Source of the DNA: Staphylococcus sp. 17KM0847
GTDB taxonomy: Bacteria > Bacillota > Bacilli > Staphylococcales > Staphylococcaceae
Assembly (NCBI RefSeq): GCF_013463155.1
Contig: NZ_CP040781.1
Coordinates: forward strand, 372,001-436,000
Direction of reading: 5' to 3'
Length of the DNA: 64,000 nucleotides
Shown here: one piece after another, positions 10,900 to 20,571 of the stretch
How the letters are laid out: each line of letters begins with the position of its first letter
How positions within the stretch are numbered: the first letter of the stretch is position 1
Program-made: the position numbers and the translations under genes
The notes under the pieces: model-generated
Told to the model about the DNA's origin: nothing
Databases searched by the model: none
The model's input: the letters and a program-made list of their open reading frames with translations, nothing else

Positions 10900-10911
10900 A
10901 AAGGGGTGGCA

Positions 10912-12354
10912 ATGATGACACACCAACATAATATTATACATTTTCATCAACAAGATGAAAAACTGTATCAAAAAATAGCATCTCAAAAGTTTAAGCAGCA
11001 AGAGTATTCTAAAGCAAGCCACTATTTAAACAAAGTGTTGGCATTGTCACCCGATAACTTTGAGGTACGACGACAACTGGCAATGTGTTATATAAAATTA
11101 AACAAAGCACAACAGGCAGAAGCGTTATACTATGATGCGATTAGTGAAGGGCATGAACTTGAACAATCCTTCTATGAACTCAGTCAGTTAAATATTAGGT
11201 TGAGCGAACCGAATAAAGCGTATCTATTTGGTTTACAATATGTATTTATGTCGGAAGACGAAGCATATCGTGATGAACTTGAACGTATGTTTGATGTTTC
11301 ATATCATGAAGAGGACGAATTGCGACAAGAATGTCAGCTGTTTACGATACAAGTGATCTTTCAATACTTATTTGGTGAAGGACGCTTACTTGAAGCGCGT
11401 ACTTATATTTTAAAACAAGATCACCAACTTCAAGATACGCGAATTGTCCGTAATCTTTTAGCGATGTGTTATTTATATTTAAATGAAAATGATGTCGCAA
11501 AAGAGATGTTTGAACGCTTACTTCGTGAAGATGCAACTGATATTTATGCACTGTGCCATTACACCTTGTTACTACATAATAGAGATGAACAACAATTATT
11601 TGAAAAATATGTGCAAATCTTAAATAAAGTCATGCCAATGAATGATGATGAGTCGTTTAAGTTAGGTATTGTATTAAGTTATTTAAAACAATATCAAGCC
11701 TCTCAACAACTCCTGTTGCCATTGCATCGCAAAGGTAAATTTCAAACCTTTCAACTCTTTCACGCATTATCTGTCAATTTTTATTACCTGGGAAACGTCG
11801 AGCAAAGTAAATCATTCTGGGAGATGTTGTCGACATTTAGTCATGCACATCCAGGGTTGCCACCTTGGATCATTGAACAACGTATCGCTTATTTTGATCG
11901 GCATATTGCACCGCTTTTGATGAGTGAAGATCAACATCGTCGTTTGTATGGGCTTTTTTTACTGAATCAACTGAATGGGAAAGAAGTTTTGATGACCAAA
12001 GAAGTATGGTCGATTTTAGAGACATTAGGAGACTATGAGAAGTTGTATCTCTCCTACTTGATCCAAGGGCTTCAGTTGACCAAGCTCGATTTTGTTCATC
12101 GTGGGTTACTATGTTTATATGACGTAGTAGAGGTGCGTGAAGAAACAGACTTGTTTTTACGTTGGATCGCTTATGCAGAAGATTTATTAGCTTTAGATAT
12201 TGATAAAGAGAAAGTCTCACCTTATGTAGCAGCAGTTGTATTTTTGTATTTTAATACGACTTCAGAACATAAAGATGAATCACTTTATTGTGAATGGTTT
12301 AATGTATCACTCACTCAACTTCAAGAAGCACTTAAAGTATTGATGAGCATATAA
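10912..12354 (+). CDS. TPR-repeat protein
   Basis: A 480-residue soluble protein rich in helix pairs. Clear tetratricopeptide-like units occur near residues 20-55 (KFKQQEYSKASHYLNKVLAL), 55-90 and again around 165-240. There is no signal peptide or enzyme motif, so it probably acts as a protein-interaction scaffold. AAGGGG lies just before ATG 10912, with ATG 10915 an equal alternative. It is the last gene of the hprK-lgt-acyltransferase group, twelve bases after its neighbour. Partner proteins cannot be read from the sequence. Confidence 0.8.
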   Translation: MMTHQHNIIHFHQQDEKLYQKIASQKFKQQEYSKASHYLNKVLALSPDNFEVRRQLAMCYIKLNKAQQAEALYYDAISEGHELEQSFYELSQLNIRLSEPNKAYLFGLQYVFMSEDEAYRDELERMFDVSYHEEDELRQECQLFTIQVIFQYLFGEGRLLEARTYILKQDHQLQDTRIVRNLLAMCYLYLNENDVAKEMFERLLREDATDIYALCHYTLLLHNRDEQQLFEKYVQILNKVMPMNDDESFKLGIVLSYLKQYQASQQLLLPLHRKGKFQTFQLFHALSVNFYYLGNVEQSKSFWEMLSTFSHAHPGLPPWIIEQRIAYFDRHIAPLLMSEDQHRRLYGLFLLNQLNGKEVLMTKEVWSILETLGDYEKLYLSYLIQGLQLTKLDFVHRGLLCLYDVVEVREETDLFLRWIAYAEDLLALDIDKEKVSPYVAAVVFLYFNTTSEHKDESLYCEWFNVSLTQLQEALKVLMSI

Positions 12355-12355
12355 G

Positions 12356-12384
12356 TTTAGACGACCTAGGAAATGTCGTAAAAT
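12356..12384 (+). promoter_or_regulatory. Predicted trxB promoter
   Basis: TTTAGA (12356-12361), a 17-base spacer and TAAAAT (12379-12384) lie just before trxB. In S. aureus trxB is controlled by Spx; no Spx element can be read from sequence alone. Confidence 0.55.
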
Positions 12385-12396
12385 AACTATGATTAA

Positions 12397-13350
<954 letters not shown>

Positions 13351-13388
13351 AAGTTTAAAATTTCATAATATCATAATATCATTCATAA

Positions 13389-13425
13389 GGCTGAACAGCG
13401 AACTTTCTAAGGTGTTCAGTCTTTC
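13389..13425 (+). terminator. Terminator after trxB
   Basis: CTGAACA (13391-13397) pairs with TGTTCAG (13413-13419), followed by a short T-rich tract. Confidence 0.7.
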
Positions 13426-13540
13426 ATTATGTGAGGAACTAAAGATAAAGAGGTAGAAATAATAATTATATATCATGACTACTACTTGAGGTGGATTTCA
13501 TGTACACTAAAAGAGAATATGATGGGACGGGGGTTAATAT

Positions 13541-14455
13541 ATGCAATATTTAGAAGAAAAAGAAGTGATTAAACGGGAATTAACGATTGTAACGGGATTG
13601 TCAGGAGCAGGTAAATCAGTTGCAATTCAAAGCCTAGAAGATTTGGGATATTTTTGTGTGGATAACTTACCTCCTATTTTACTTCCAAAGTTTATTGAGT
13701 TAATGACAGAAGGTAATCCTTCTCTTCAGAAAGTAGCAATTGGTATTGATTTACGGGGAAGAGAGTTTTTTACAAATCTTATTGAAGAAATTGACAACGT
13801 TCAACATCATGCACATATTCATTTAGAAGTACTTTTTGTCGATGCCGAGACCCAAAAGCTTGTTTCGAGATATAAAGAAACACGACGCCAACATCCGTTG
13901 CAAAAACATCATGATTTAACATTACTAGAAGCAATCAATGAAGAGCGAGAGTTATTATCTGAAATTCGTAGCTTAGCCAATCATACAGTAGATACCACCA
14001 AGTTAAGACCAAAAGATTTAAAAAAACGAATCACACAGATTTTTAATGTAAAAGATGCCTCTACGTTTACAATTAATGTAACAAGTTTTGGTTTTAAACA
14101 TGGTATCCAAATCGATGCTGACCTTGTATTTGATGTCCGCTTTTTACCTAATCCCTATTATGTAGAAACATTACGTCCATTAACAGGGATGGATGAGCCG
14201 GTATATAGCTATGTGATGAAATGGAAAGAAACACAAACTTTTTATGAGAAATTACTTGATTTGTTATTATTTATGATTCCCGGATATAAAAAAGAAGGGA
14301 AATCACAATTGGTGATTGCAATTGGTTGTACAGGAGGTCAGCATCGTTCTGTTGCATTAGCACAGCGATTATCAGAAGATCTCCAGAAAAAATATGACTA
14401 TAATATTTATGTGCGTCATCGTGATGCACATATTGAAAGTGGCGAGAAAAGATGA
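13541..14455 (+). CDS. rapZ: RNase adapter / nucleotide-binding protein RapZ (YvcJ)
   Basis: This 304-residue P-loop protein has Walker A GLSGAGKS (19-26), the [10 protein letters not shown] segment, and the conserved C-terminal domain (GCTGGQHRS and [11 protein letters not shown]). E. coli RapZ guides RNase E to the GlmZ sRNA; the Bacillus homologue YvcJ binds and hydrolyses GTP/ATP and affects competence. The partner in staphylococci is not evident. The gene overlaps yvcK by four bases and lies in the conserved rapZ-yvcK-whiA cluster. Confidence 0.95.
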   Translation: MQYLEEKEVIKRELTIVTGLSGAGKSVAIQSLEDLGYFCVDNLPPILLPKFIELMTEGNPSLQKVAIGIDLRGREFFTNLIEEIDNVQHHAHIHLEVLFVDAETQKLVSRYKETRRQHPLQKHHDLTLLEAINEERELLSEIRSLANHTVDTTKLRPKDLKKRITQIFNVKDASTFTINVTSFGFKHGIQIDADLVFDVRFLPNPYYVETLRPLTGMDEPVYSYVMKWKETQTFYEKLLDLLLFMIPGYKKEGKSQLVIAIGCTGGQHRSVALAQRLSEDLQKKYDYNIYVRHRDAHIESGEKR

Positions 14456-15444
14456 AACAACTCAAATTAGTGCTAATAGGTGGAGGAACAGGCCTATCTG
14501 TATTAGCAAGAGGTTTAAGATCATTTCCGATAGATATTACAGCGATTGTTACAGTTGCAGATGATGGTGGAAGTACAGGAAAAATTCGGCATGAGATGGA
14601 TATTCCTGCACCGGGTGACGTACGTAATGTATTAGCTGCATTAAGTGATGCTGAACCTACACTGGAACAACTTTTTCAATATCGCTTTGAAGAAGATAAA
14701 ATCAGTGGACACTCACTTGGCAACTTATTAATCGCAGCAATGACAAATATTACACATGACTTTGGCCATGCGATTAAAGAATTGAGCAAGATTTTAAATA
14801 TTAAAGGACGTGTTATTCCATCAACAGTGTCTAGCGTTGCCTTGCATGCTGAAATGGAAGACGGAGAAATAGTTGTAGGAGAATCAAATATTCCGACAAA
14901 ACATAAAAAAATTAAACGTGTTTTTTTAGAACCTGCTAATGCTGAACCTATGGATGAGGCGGTCGAAGCATTAAGAGACGCCGATATTATTGTGCTGGGT
15001 CCGGGTTCTTTATATACGAGTGTAATCTCTACACTTTGTGTGAAGGGGATTGGTAAGGCGCTTGTTGAAAGTGCAGCTAAAAAAGTATATGTTTCTAATA
15101 TTATGACACAGCCGGGAGAAACAGATGACTATTCGGTTGTTGATCATGTTGACGCAATTCACCAGCAACTCGGTCAAAATGCACTTGATTTTGTTATTGC
15201 AAATGAACTTGAATTTAGTAAGGATATTTTAAAAAAATACGAAGAAAAGGGAGCAAAACCTGTACTTTATAATGCAGAATTATTAGAAGAACGAGGCGTT
15301 GAACTAGTGACAGGCAAAGATTTGGCGCTCATATCAGAAAATCACCACGTACGACATCGCACAGAAATTTTGGCAACAATGATCTATGAATTGGCATTGC
15401 AAGAGATTAGTACGATTGAGTTTGACCCTAGTCACCTTAAATAA
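14452..15444 (+). CDS. yvcK: Gluconeogenesis factor YvcK
   Basis: A 330-residue member of the CofD/YvcK (UPF0052) family with the N-terminal nucleotide-binding GGGTGLS motif and [11 protein letters not shown]. In Bacillus, YvcK binds UDP-GlcNAc, is needed for growth on gluconeogenic substrates and influences peptidoglycan precursor synthesis by interacting with GlmS. ATG 14452 overlaps the end of rapZ; whiA begins 27 bases downstream with its own AAAGGA site. Confidence 0.94.
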   Translation: MKQLKLVLIGGGTGLSVLARGLRSFPIDITAIVTVADDGGSTGKIRHEMDIPAPGDVRNVLAALSDAEPTLEQLFQYRFEEDKISGHSLGNLLIAAMTNITHDFGHAIKELSKILNIKGRVIPSTVSSVALHAEMEDGEIVVGESNIPTKHKKIKRVFLEPANAEPMDEAVEALRDADIIVLGPGSLYTSVISTLCVKGIGKALVESAAKKVYVSNIMTQPGETDDYSVVDHVDAIHQQLGQNALDFVIANELEFSKDILKKYEEKGAKPVLYNAELLEERGVELVTGKDLALISENHHVRHRTEILATMIYELALQEISTIEFDPSHLK

Positions 15445-15471
15445 AATGAGTAAGAAAGGATATCGATCACT

Positions 15472-16416
15472 ATGAGCTTTGCATCGGATATGAAAAATGA
15501 ATTAACGAGAATAGAAGTGAATAATGATAATGCGAAGGCAGAGCTCAGTGCGTTAATACGTATGAATGGTGCATTAAGTTTATCTAATCAACAGTTTGTT
15601 ATTAATATTCAAACTGAAAACGCAACAACAGCCAGACGTATTTATTCACTAATTAAAAAAGTTTTTGACGTAGAAGTTGAAATTTTAGTACGTAAAAAAA
15701 TGAAGTTAAAGAAAAACAATATCTATATTTGTCGTATTAAGATGAAAGCACGTGAAATTTTAGATGAGCTCGGTATTTTAAAAGAGGGTAGCTTTACACA
15801 TGCAATTGATACTCAAATGGTAGAAACAGATGAAATGCGACGAAGTTATTTAAGAGGTGCTTTCTTAGCGGGAGGTTCAGTGAATAATCCAGAAACTTCA
15901 TCATATCATTTAGAAGTTTTCTCCCTTTATGAAAGTCATTCGGCAGGTTTAACAGAATTGATGAATGAATATGGGTTAAACGCTAAAAAACTTGAACGTA
16001 AAAAAGGTTGGATTACATATTTAAAAGAAGCAGAACGTATTGCAGAATTTTTAAGTTTGATTGGTGGGTATCAAGCACTACTAAAATTTGAAGATGTACG
16101 TATTGTGCGAGATATGCGTAATTCAGTGAATCGTCTGGTCAATTGTGAAACAGCAAACCTTAATAAAACGGTTAGTGCAGCGATGAAACAGGTGGAAAGT
16201 ATCCAACTTATTGATGAGGAGATTGGATTGGACAATTTACCAGATCGCCTGCGAGAAATTGCCAAATTGCGCATTGAAAATCAAGATGTATCATTAAAAG
16301 AACTTGGTGAAATGGTCAGTACCGGGACAATATCAAAATCTGGTGTAAATCATCGCCTAAGAAAATTAAATGAAATGGCAGATAAAATCCGTAGTGGTGA
16401 GCAGTTTGAAATTTAA
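15472..16416 (+). CDS. whiA: DNA-binding protein WhiA
   Basis: The 314-residue protein combines an N-terminal LAGLIDADG-homing-endonuclease-like domain (about 90-210, with [18 protein letters not shown]) with a C-terminal helix-turn-helix (about 225-305; [25 protein letters not shown]). WhiA controls sporulation in Streptomyces; in Firmicutes it influences cell division and chromosome segregation. It is the last gene of the rapZ operon and is followed by a strong terminator. Confidence 0.95.
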   Translation: MSFASDMKNELTRIEVNNDNAKAELSALIRMNGALSLSNQQFVINIQTENATTARRIYSLIKKVFDVEVEILVRKKMKLKKNNIYICRIKMKAREILDELGILKEGSFTHAIDTQMVETDEMRRSYLRGAFLAGGSVNNPETSSYHLEVFSLYESHSAGLTELMNEYGLNAKKLERKKGWITYLKEAERIAEFLSLIGGYQALLKFEDVRIVRDMRNSVNRLVNCETANLNKTVSAAMKQVESIQLIDEEIGLDNLPDRLREIAKLRIENQDVSLKELGEMVSTGTISKSGVNHRLRKLNEMADKIRSGEQFEI

Positions 16417-16474
16417 AAATATTAAAGGTTTTGAGTATATGATGTTTTAGAAACATATAGTGTAAGATACGATA

Positions 16475-16520
16475 AGTGGTGAAGAAATCTACGATGATGG
16501 GTCGCTTCACTACTTTTTTT
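16475..16520 (+). terminator. Terminator of the rapZ-yvcK-whiA operon
   Basis: AGTGGTGAAG (16475-16484) pairs with CTTCACTACT (16505-16514), followed by seven T. Confidence 0.9.
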
Positions 16521-16646
16521 ATTTGTTGAGTTTATATATTGTATTAAGTGCAATTTTTTAATAAAATAAATTGAAAGTTCTATAATAAGATGATGATTTA
16601 TAGGACTTTCATAGTTATTCAAAGGAAAGATAGGAAGGTAAGCGAT

Positions 16647-17006
16647 ATGTCCATTTTATCAATCATTCTTGTTACACTTGTTTCGTTTGAATTTTTCTTT
16701 ATTATGTATTTGGAGACAATAGCAACAACATCAGAAAAAACGAGTAAGGTTTTTAATATTTCACAGCAAAAACTTAAAGATGAGACAATTAGTACATTGC
16801 TTAAAAATCAAGGTATTTATAATGGCTTGATTGGTATATTATTATTATATGGTGCATTTATTTCAACACATCCTAAAGAGTTATGTGTAGCGTTACTTAT
16901 TTATATTATTGGTGTAGCTATTTATGGTGGTATTTCTAGCGATAAAAGCATCTTTTTTAAACAAGGAACATTACCCATTCTTGCATTAATAAGTATGCTG
17001 ATTTAA
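16647..17006 (+). CDS. DUF1304 family membrane protein
   Basis: ATG 16647 follows GGAAGG at suitable distance; an in-frame ATG at 16590 lacks a ribosome site. The 119-residue protein has four predicted helices (about 2-20, 58-72, 78-96, 100-118) and features of DUF1304: an N-terminal helix ending with EFFFIMYLE, a central NQGIYNGLIGILLLYG motif, and a final short helix. The function of the family is unknown. It is a single gene facing the cold-shock gene, with a shared bidirectional terminator. Confidence 0.75.
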   Translation: MSILSIILVTLVSFEFFFIMYLETIATTSEKTSKVFNISQQKLKDETISTLLKNQGIYNGLIGILLLYGAFISTHPKELCVALLIYIIGVAIYGGISSDKSIFFKQGTLPILALISMLI

Positions 17007-17010
17007 TGAT

Positions 17011-17049
17011 AAAAAGAGAGACACTTCACTGTGAAGTGTCTCTCTTTTA
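17011..17049. terminator. Bidirectional terminator between the DUF1304 gene and csp
   Basis: A near-perfect palindrome (AAAAGAGAGACACTTCAC mirrored by GTGAAGTGTCTCTCTTTT) has an A-run on one side and a T-run on the other, so it can end both converging genes. Confidence 0.92.
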
Positions 17050-17061
17050 TGAATGTTTTGA

Positions 17062-17262
17062 TTAGCGTTTAATTACGTTAGCAGCTTGGTCGCCACGATC
17101 ACCTGATACGATATCAAATTCTACTTGTTGACCTTCTTCTAATGTTTTGTAGCCGTCACCTTCGATTGCTGAAAAGTGAACGAATACATCGTTACCTTCT
17201 TCACGTTCGATGAAACCAAAACCTTTTTCTGCATTAAACCATTTTACTGTACCGTTATACAT
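17062..17262 (-). CDS. Cold-shock protein (CspA/CspB type)
   Basis: A 66-residue single OB-fold protein beginning [18 protein letters not shown], with RNP1 (KGFGFI) and RNP2 (VFVHF) nucleic-acid-binding motifs. Csp proteins bind single-stranded RNA and act as RNA chaperones at low temperature and in general stress. GGAGG lies eight bases before the ATG; in-frame upstream codons have no ribosome site. The 5' leader has a small perfect hairpin right before the ribosome site. It could be named cspA, cspB or cspC; I cannot choose. Confidence 0.93.
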   Translation of the reverse strand: MYNGTVKWFNAEKGFGFIEREEGNDVFVHFSAIEGDGYKTLEEGQQVEFDIVSGDRGDQAANVIKR

Positions 17263-17300
17263 ATAGAATACCTCCGTGTGCTTATGCACGTAATTATTTC
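17263..17300 (-). promoter_or_regulatory. Hairpin next to the csp ribosome binding site
   Basis: On the minus strand GTGC-ATAA-GCAC forms a four-base stem with a tetraloop, with only ACGGAGG between it and the start region. Csp leaders of other bacteria fold differently at low temperature to control translation, so a thermosensor role is possible but unproven. Confidence 0.4.
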
Positions 17301-17322
17301 TGTAAAAAAATTCTTTCATCAA

Positions 17323-17545
17323 AAGGAGTATATTCTTAAAAATAAACTACAATTTAATTACACGAGCTTTAATACGATAGCTTTAACTATACAGTGCTTT
17401 AGCAGAGAAGTAAAGAGAAATATTGAATATTATTAAAATAAATCGTAAACCTAAGAATTTTGATAGTAAAAATACGATGATTCGTATATGTATGGTTGAT
17501 CGAACTGATGTACAAAAAGCAAAAGATTAAAAAACGAGCCGAAAA
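17323..17545. other. AT-rich leader/upstream region of csp
   Basis: No ORF with a ribosome site is seen. It presumably contains the csp promoter and leader on the minus strand, but no clear -35/-10 pair can be chosen. Confidence 0.4.
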
Positions 17546-17549
17546 AAAT

Positions 17550-17580
17550 AAACCCCACCTGAAAAGCAGGTGGGGTTTTT
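17550..17580. terminator. Strong terminator downstream of tRNA-Arg
   Basis: AAACCCCACCTG and CAGGTGGGGTTT form a 12-bp perfect stem around a five-base loop, with T-runs readable on both strands. It lies 54 bases past the tRNA 3' end and also blocks read-through into csp. Confidence 0.92.
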
Positions 17581-17633
17581 AAAGCTTGTTGGTCACAAAA
17601 CACCTATAAACCTTGTTATATCAATACCTGTAA

Positions 17634-17705
17634 CCCCCTCGGAAGGAATCGAACCTTCATTGTAAGAACCGGAATCTTAAGTGTTATCCATTACACTACG
17701 AGGAG
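17634..17705 (-). tRNA. tRNA-Arg (anticodon CCG)
   Basis: On the minus strand the acceptor CTCCTCG pairs with CGAGGGG, the D-arm is GTGT/ACAC, the anticodon stem TAAGA/TCTTA encloses loop TTCCGGT with CCG at positions 34-36, and the T-arm is GAAGG-TTCGATT-CCTTC. The 3' CCA is not encoded. It reads CGG codons. Confidence 0.93.
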
Positions 17706-17760
17706 TTAATCCGAAAAGTTATACGAGCATTATAACATGAAAAAAGGTTAGTGTTTAATT

Positions 17761-17799
17761 TTTGACCATTTTTGACTTTTGAGTTAAACTATATATAAA
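17761..17799 (+). promoter_or_regulatory. CtsR operator and clpP promoter
   Basis: TTTGACCATTTTTGACT (17761-17777) is, on the other strand, a perfect match to the CtsR heptad repeat (A/G)GTCAAA-N3-(A/G)GTCAAA. TTGACT at 17772-17777 doubles as -35, with TATAAA (17794-17799) as -10 after 16 bases. Repressor binding would block polymerase, with heat or proteotoxic stress relieving it. Confidence 0.88.
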
Positions 17800-17830
17800 T
17801 CAATCAAGCTAAATGAGGAGGAAGTAACTT

Positions 17831-18415
17831 ATGAATTTAATTCCGACAGTTATAGAAACAACAAATCGTGGTGAACGTGCGTATGATATTTATTCACGCT
17901 TGTTAAAAGATCGTATTATTATGCTAGGTTCTGCGATTGATGATAATGTTGCAAATTCAATTGTATCACAACTTTTATTTTTACAGGCACAAGATGCTGA
18001 AAAAGATATTTATCTATATATTAACTCACCAGGTGGCAGCGTAACAGCTGGTTTTGCGATTTATGATACGATTCAACATATTAAACCCGATGTACAAACA
18101 ATTTGTATTGGTATGGCAGCTTCAATGGGATCATTCTTACTTGCAGCAGGTGCTAAAGGCAAACGCTATGCATTACCAAATGCAGAAGTGATGATTCATC
18201 AACCACTTGGTGGCGCGCAAGGTCAAGCAACAGAAATTGAAATTGCAGCTAACCATATTTTGAAAACACGTGAAAAATTAAATAAAATTTTATCTGAACG
18301 TACAGGTCAATCTATTGAAAAAATTCAAAAAGATACAGATCGTGATAACTTTTTAACAGCAGAAGAAGCAAAAGAGTACGGTTTAATTGATGAAGTTATG
18401 AATCCAGAACAATAA
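17831..18415 (+). CDS. clpP: ATP-dependent Clp protease proteolytic subunit
   Basis: ClpP forms the tetradecameric serine-protease chamber that works with ClpX and ClpC to degrade misfolded and regulatory proteins. The 194-residue protein shows the active-site Ser in [11 protein letters not shown] (about 98), His in MIHQPLGG (about 123) and Asp in [11 protein letters not shown] (about 172). GAGGAGG precedes the ATG. It is monocistronic, with a CtsR-controlled promoter upstream and a strong terminator downstream. Confidence 0.98.
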   Translation: MNLIPTVIETTNRGERAYDIYSRLLKDRIIMLGSAIDDNVANSIVSQLLFLQAQDAEKDIYLYINSPGGSVTAGFAIYDTIQHIKPDVQTICIGMAASMGSFLLAAGAKGKRYALPNAEVMIHQPLGGAQGQATEIEIAANHILKTREKLNKILSERTGQSIEKIQKDTDRDNFLTAEEAKEYGLIDEVMNPEQ

Positions 18416-18430
18416 TGTTTTGTTATATCG

Positions 18431-18472
18431 AACTAGAGTATTTGCACGATAATGTGTGATACTCTAGTTTTT
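18431..18472 (+). terminator. Terminator after clpP
   Basis: AACTAGAGTAT (18431-18441) pairs with ATACTCTAGTT (18459-18469), followed by T. Confidence 0.92.
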
Positions 18473-18689
18473 CTTATTCATCATCCATAATGAAATAGAG
18501 AAGTAATGACATCGCTTGATGATATAATAAGAATGATCAATGAATCAAACAACAGTTTATTAAGTATGAATATCATGTTATTGACATGTATTTGAGATGA
18601 GTAAAGATAATTAAATGAACTTTATCAAGTGTTATAAAGGGGAGTTTGCATTTGTTTTACAGTAAAATGAGTAGTGGAGGCGTGTTGAG

Positions 18690-19178
18690 ATGATTAGAGA
18701 AGCCATGACAAATGATTTGCCAGCTATTTTAGAAATTTATAACTATGCTATTCGTCATACAACAGCAGTATATACATATGAAGAGACAACACTGGAAGAA
18801 CGTCAGGAATGGTATACCGATAAAGTGTTAGCAGGTATTCCAATTTATGTTGATGTTCAAGAAAATCAAGTTGTCGGCTTTGCGACATATGGTACATTTC
18901 GTAATTGGCCAGCGTATCAATATACAGCAGAGCATTCAGTTTATGTTCATCCAGATGCACAGAGAAAAGGTGTTGCTTCTCGCTTGTTAAAAAAGATTGA
19001 AGATACACTGTTAGAACGTGGTTATCAAACATTAGTAGCTGGAATAGATGAAGATAATAAAGCAAGCCGATATCTTCATGAACGATATGGCTATGCTTAT
19101 GTTGGAACTTTGGAAAAAGTCGGATTCAAATTTGATAGATGGCTGAACCTTGTCTTTTATCAAAAACAGCTAAAATAG
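18690..19178 (+). CDS. GNAT N-acetyltransferase (phosphinothricin acetyltransferase-like)
   Basis: A 162-residue GNAT protein of the PAT/YncA-like group: N-terminal MIREAMTNDLPAILEIYNYAI, the AcCoA-binding HPDAQRKGVASRLL motif (about 92-105) and a C-terminal FKFDRWLNLVFYQK typical of this group. Members acetylate methionine sulfoximine, phosphinothricin or related amino-acid analogues. GGAGG lies eleven bases before ATG. It converges with the next gene on the other strand. Confidence 0.85.
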   Translation: MIREAMTNDLPAILEIYNYAIRHTTAVYTYEETTLEERQEWYTDKVLAGIPIYVDVQENQVVGFATYGTFRNWPAYQYTAEHSVYVHPDAQRKGVASRLLKKIEDTLLERGYQTLVAGIDEDNKASRYLHERYGYAYVGTLEKVGFKFDRWLNLVFYQKQLK

Positions 19179-19220
19179 TACATAATCAGTTAGAAAGATT
19201 ATCCTCTTTAACAATTAGTG

Positions 19221-20123
19221 CTACATGTTATAAATATGACACAGCGCTTCTTTAAGATGAGGAAATTGGAATGGAAATTCTAACTGCTTTAGACGATGGG
19301 GCAACACATATTGTGTATCAAGCATAAGCGTAGACATGTGCCCTAGAGCAAGTCGCATCAATAGTCCAGGCACACGCATATAATGAGGACGATACAGAAC
19401 TTGACCGAGTGTCTGACCGAACTCATGTTGTGTTACCGGATAAGGGGCCGTCAAATTGTAAGCACCCTGAGCAGTAGAATGATGAACTAAATAGATAATA
19501 GCAGTTACTAAATCTTCAATATGAATCCAAGAATACCATTGTTTGCCATCTCCAATCTTGCCACCGACCATTAGACGATAAGGCAACGCCATTATAGGCA
19601 GTGCGCCGCCATCTTTTGAGAGAACTAGACCAAAACGACCATAGATGACACGAGTACCCAAATGGTTAAAGAGATCAGCTTGTCGTTCCCATTGATAGAC
19701 GATTTCGGACAGGAGATCATGTGGGTCAGCTTGAGTGTTTTCAGTATATATCACTCTTTTTGAAGGGGGATAATAGCCAATAGCACTCGCATTAAACAGA
19801 ACAGATGGTGGGTTAGGGCGTGTGTGAAACAAATCGTATAAGGCACGTGTTGCTTGTATACGGCTGGTCATCATATCTTGTTGATGTTGTTTTGTCCAAT
19901 AGCGACTCAGCGTAGCCCCAGCCAAATTAATGACGATATCTATATTTGGAATATCTTTTTCCCAGTGAGGATTGGACCAGTTGATATAATTGACGGAAGA
20001 TTTATGGTTTGGTGGCTGAGCGCGTGTGAGTACATAAATATGGTTCTTGTTGTCTTGGAGAAGTCGGTGTATGAGTTTTTGTCCTACTAACCCCGTCCCC
20101 CCACTTATTAGATATGTTGTCAT
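19221..20123 (-). CDS. TIGR01777 family NAD(P)-dependent epimerase-like protein
   Basis: A 300-residue short-chain dehydrogenase/epimerase-like protein with the N-terminal Rossmann motif GGTGLVGQKLI and the family's INLAGATLSRYWT segment, FNASAIGYYPP, and C-terminal DUF1731-like region (PHRLKQLEFPFQFPHLKEAL). TIGR01777 proteins were early annotated as cell-division inhibitors (SulA-like) without solid support; physiological substrate is unknown. A homologue occupies the same place after clpP in S. aureus. The RsaH-like RNA begins on the plus strand about 160 bases from its start. Confidence 0.85.
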   Translation of the reverse strand: MTTYLISGGTGLVGQKLIHRLLQDNKNHIYVLTRAQPPNHKSSVNYINWSNPHWEKDIPNIDIVINLAGATLSRYWTKQHQQDMMTSRIQATRALYDLFHTRPNPPSVLFNASAIGYYPPSKRVIYTENTQADPHDLLSEIVYQWERQADLFNHLGTRVIYGRFGLVLSKDGGALPIMALPYRLMVGGKIGDGKQWYSWIHIEDLVTAIIYLVHHSTAQGAYNLTAPYPVTQHEFGQTLGQVLYRPHYMRVPGLLMRLALGHMSTLMLDTQYVLPHRLKQLEFPFQFPHLKEALCHIYNM

Positions 20124-20247
20124 TTTAAATCATCCTTTCGCAGTGAATGTATGCAGTGTTTTTGTTACGTAGAGTAGTTATCGCAGGGATTTGATTTTCT
20201 GTTCATACTTCTGACAAGAAACAGTCATATAAAATTCAAAGTAAATA

Positions 20248-20277
20248 TGTTTATTTTTTCACAAATTAGGTTATAAT
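20248..20277 (+). promoter_or_regulatory. Promoter of the RsaH-like RNA
   Basis: A consensus -10 TATAAT (20272-20277) lies seven bases before the ACCTTCG that opens the RNA fold; the -35 (TGTTTA, about 20248-20253) is weak. Confidence 0.6.
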
Positions 20278-20283
20278 AGAAAT

Positions 20284-20409
20284 ACCTTCGAAAATAATTA
20301 ATACATCTCTTAATTAAACAGTATACCCCATAATATACACAGCGAAGGTTATTTTGACTCCCTTTAGTAGAAAGACTGGAATGATGCAGCGTTCCAGTCT
20401 TTATTTTTT
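20284..20409 (+). ncRNA. rsaH: Small regulatory RNA, RsaH-like
   Basis: About 125 nt between the TIGR01777 gene and the Q/N-rich protein gene, the place I recall for RsaH in S. aureus. ACCTTCG (20284-20290) pairs with CGAAGGT (20343-20349), enclosing a hairpin GTATA/TATAC (20321-20338) whose loop is CCCCATAA. A single-stranded segment then carries the UCCC motif (20359-20362), which several Rsa RNAs use to pair with Shine-Dalgarno sequences. The 3' end is a perfect 10-bp terminator (AAGACTGGAA with TTCCAGTCTT, 20372-20401) plus a T-run. The RNA call is strong; the name rests on synteny and the UCCC motif. Confidence 0.78.
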
Positions 20410-20456
20410 ATCCAAATTTTTATTTGTGTAAACAATGTTTTATAAAGTTAAAAAGG

Positions 20457-20485
20457 TTGATTTTCTAATAATGGGGTATGATAAT
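20457..20485 (+). promoter_or_regulatory. Predicted promoter of the Q/N-rich protein gene
   Basis: TTGATT (20457-20462), 17 bases, GATAAT (20480-20485). Confidence 0.5.
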
Positions 20486-20571
20486 CTAATAAGTAAATTT
20501 CTTTTTTGCGTGATATTACATTGTTGTAACTGTGTAAATAAACGAAAGGATAGAAGAAATGAGGGAACATT

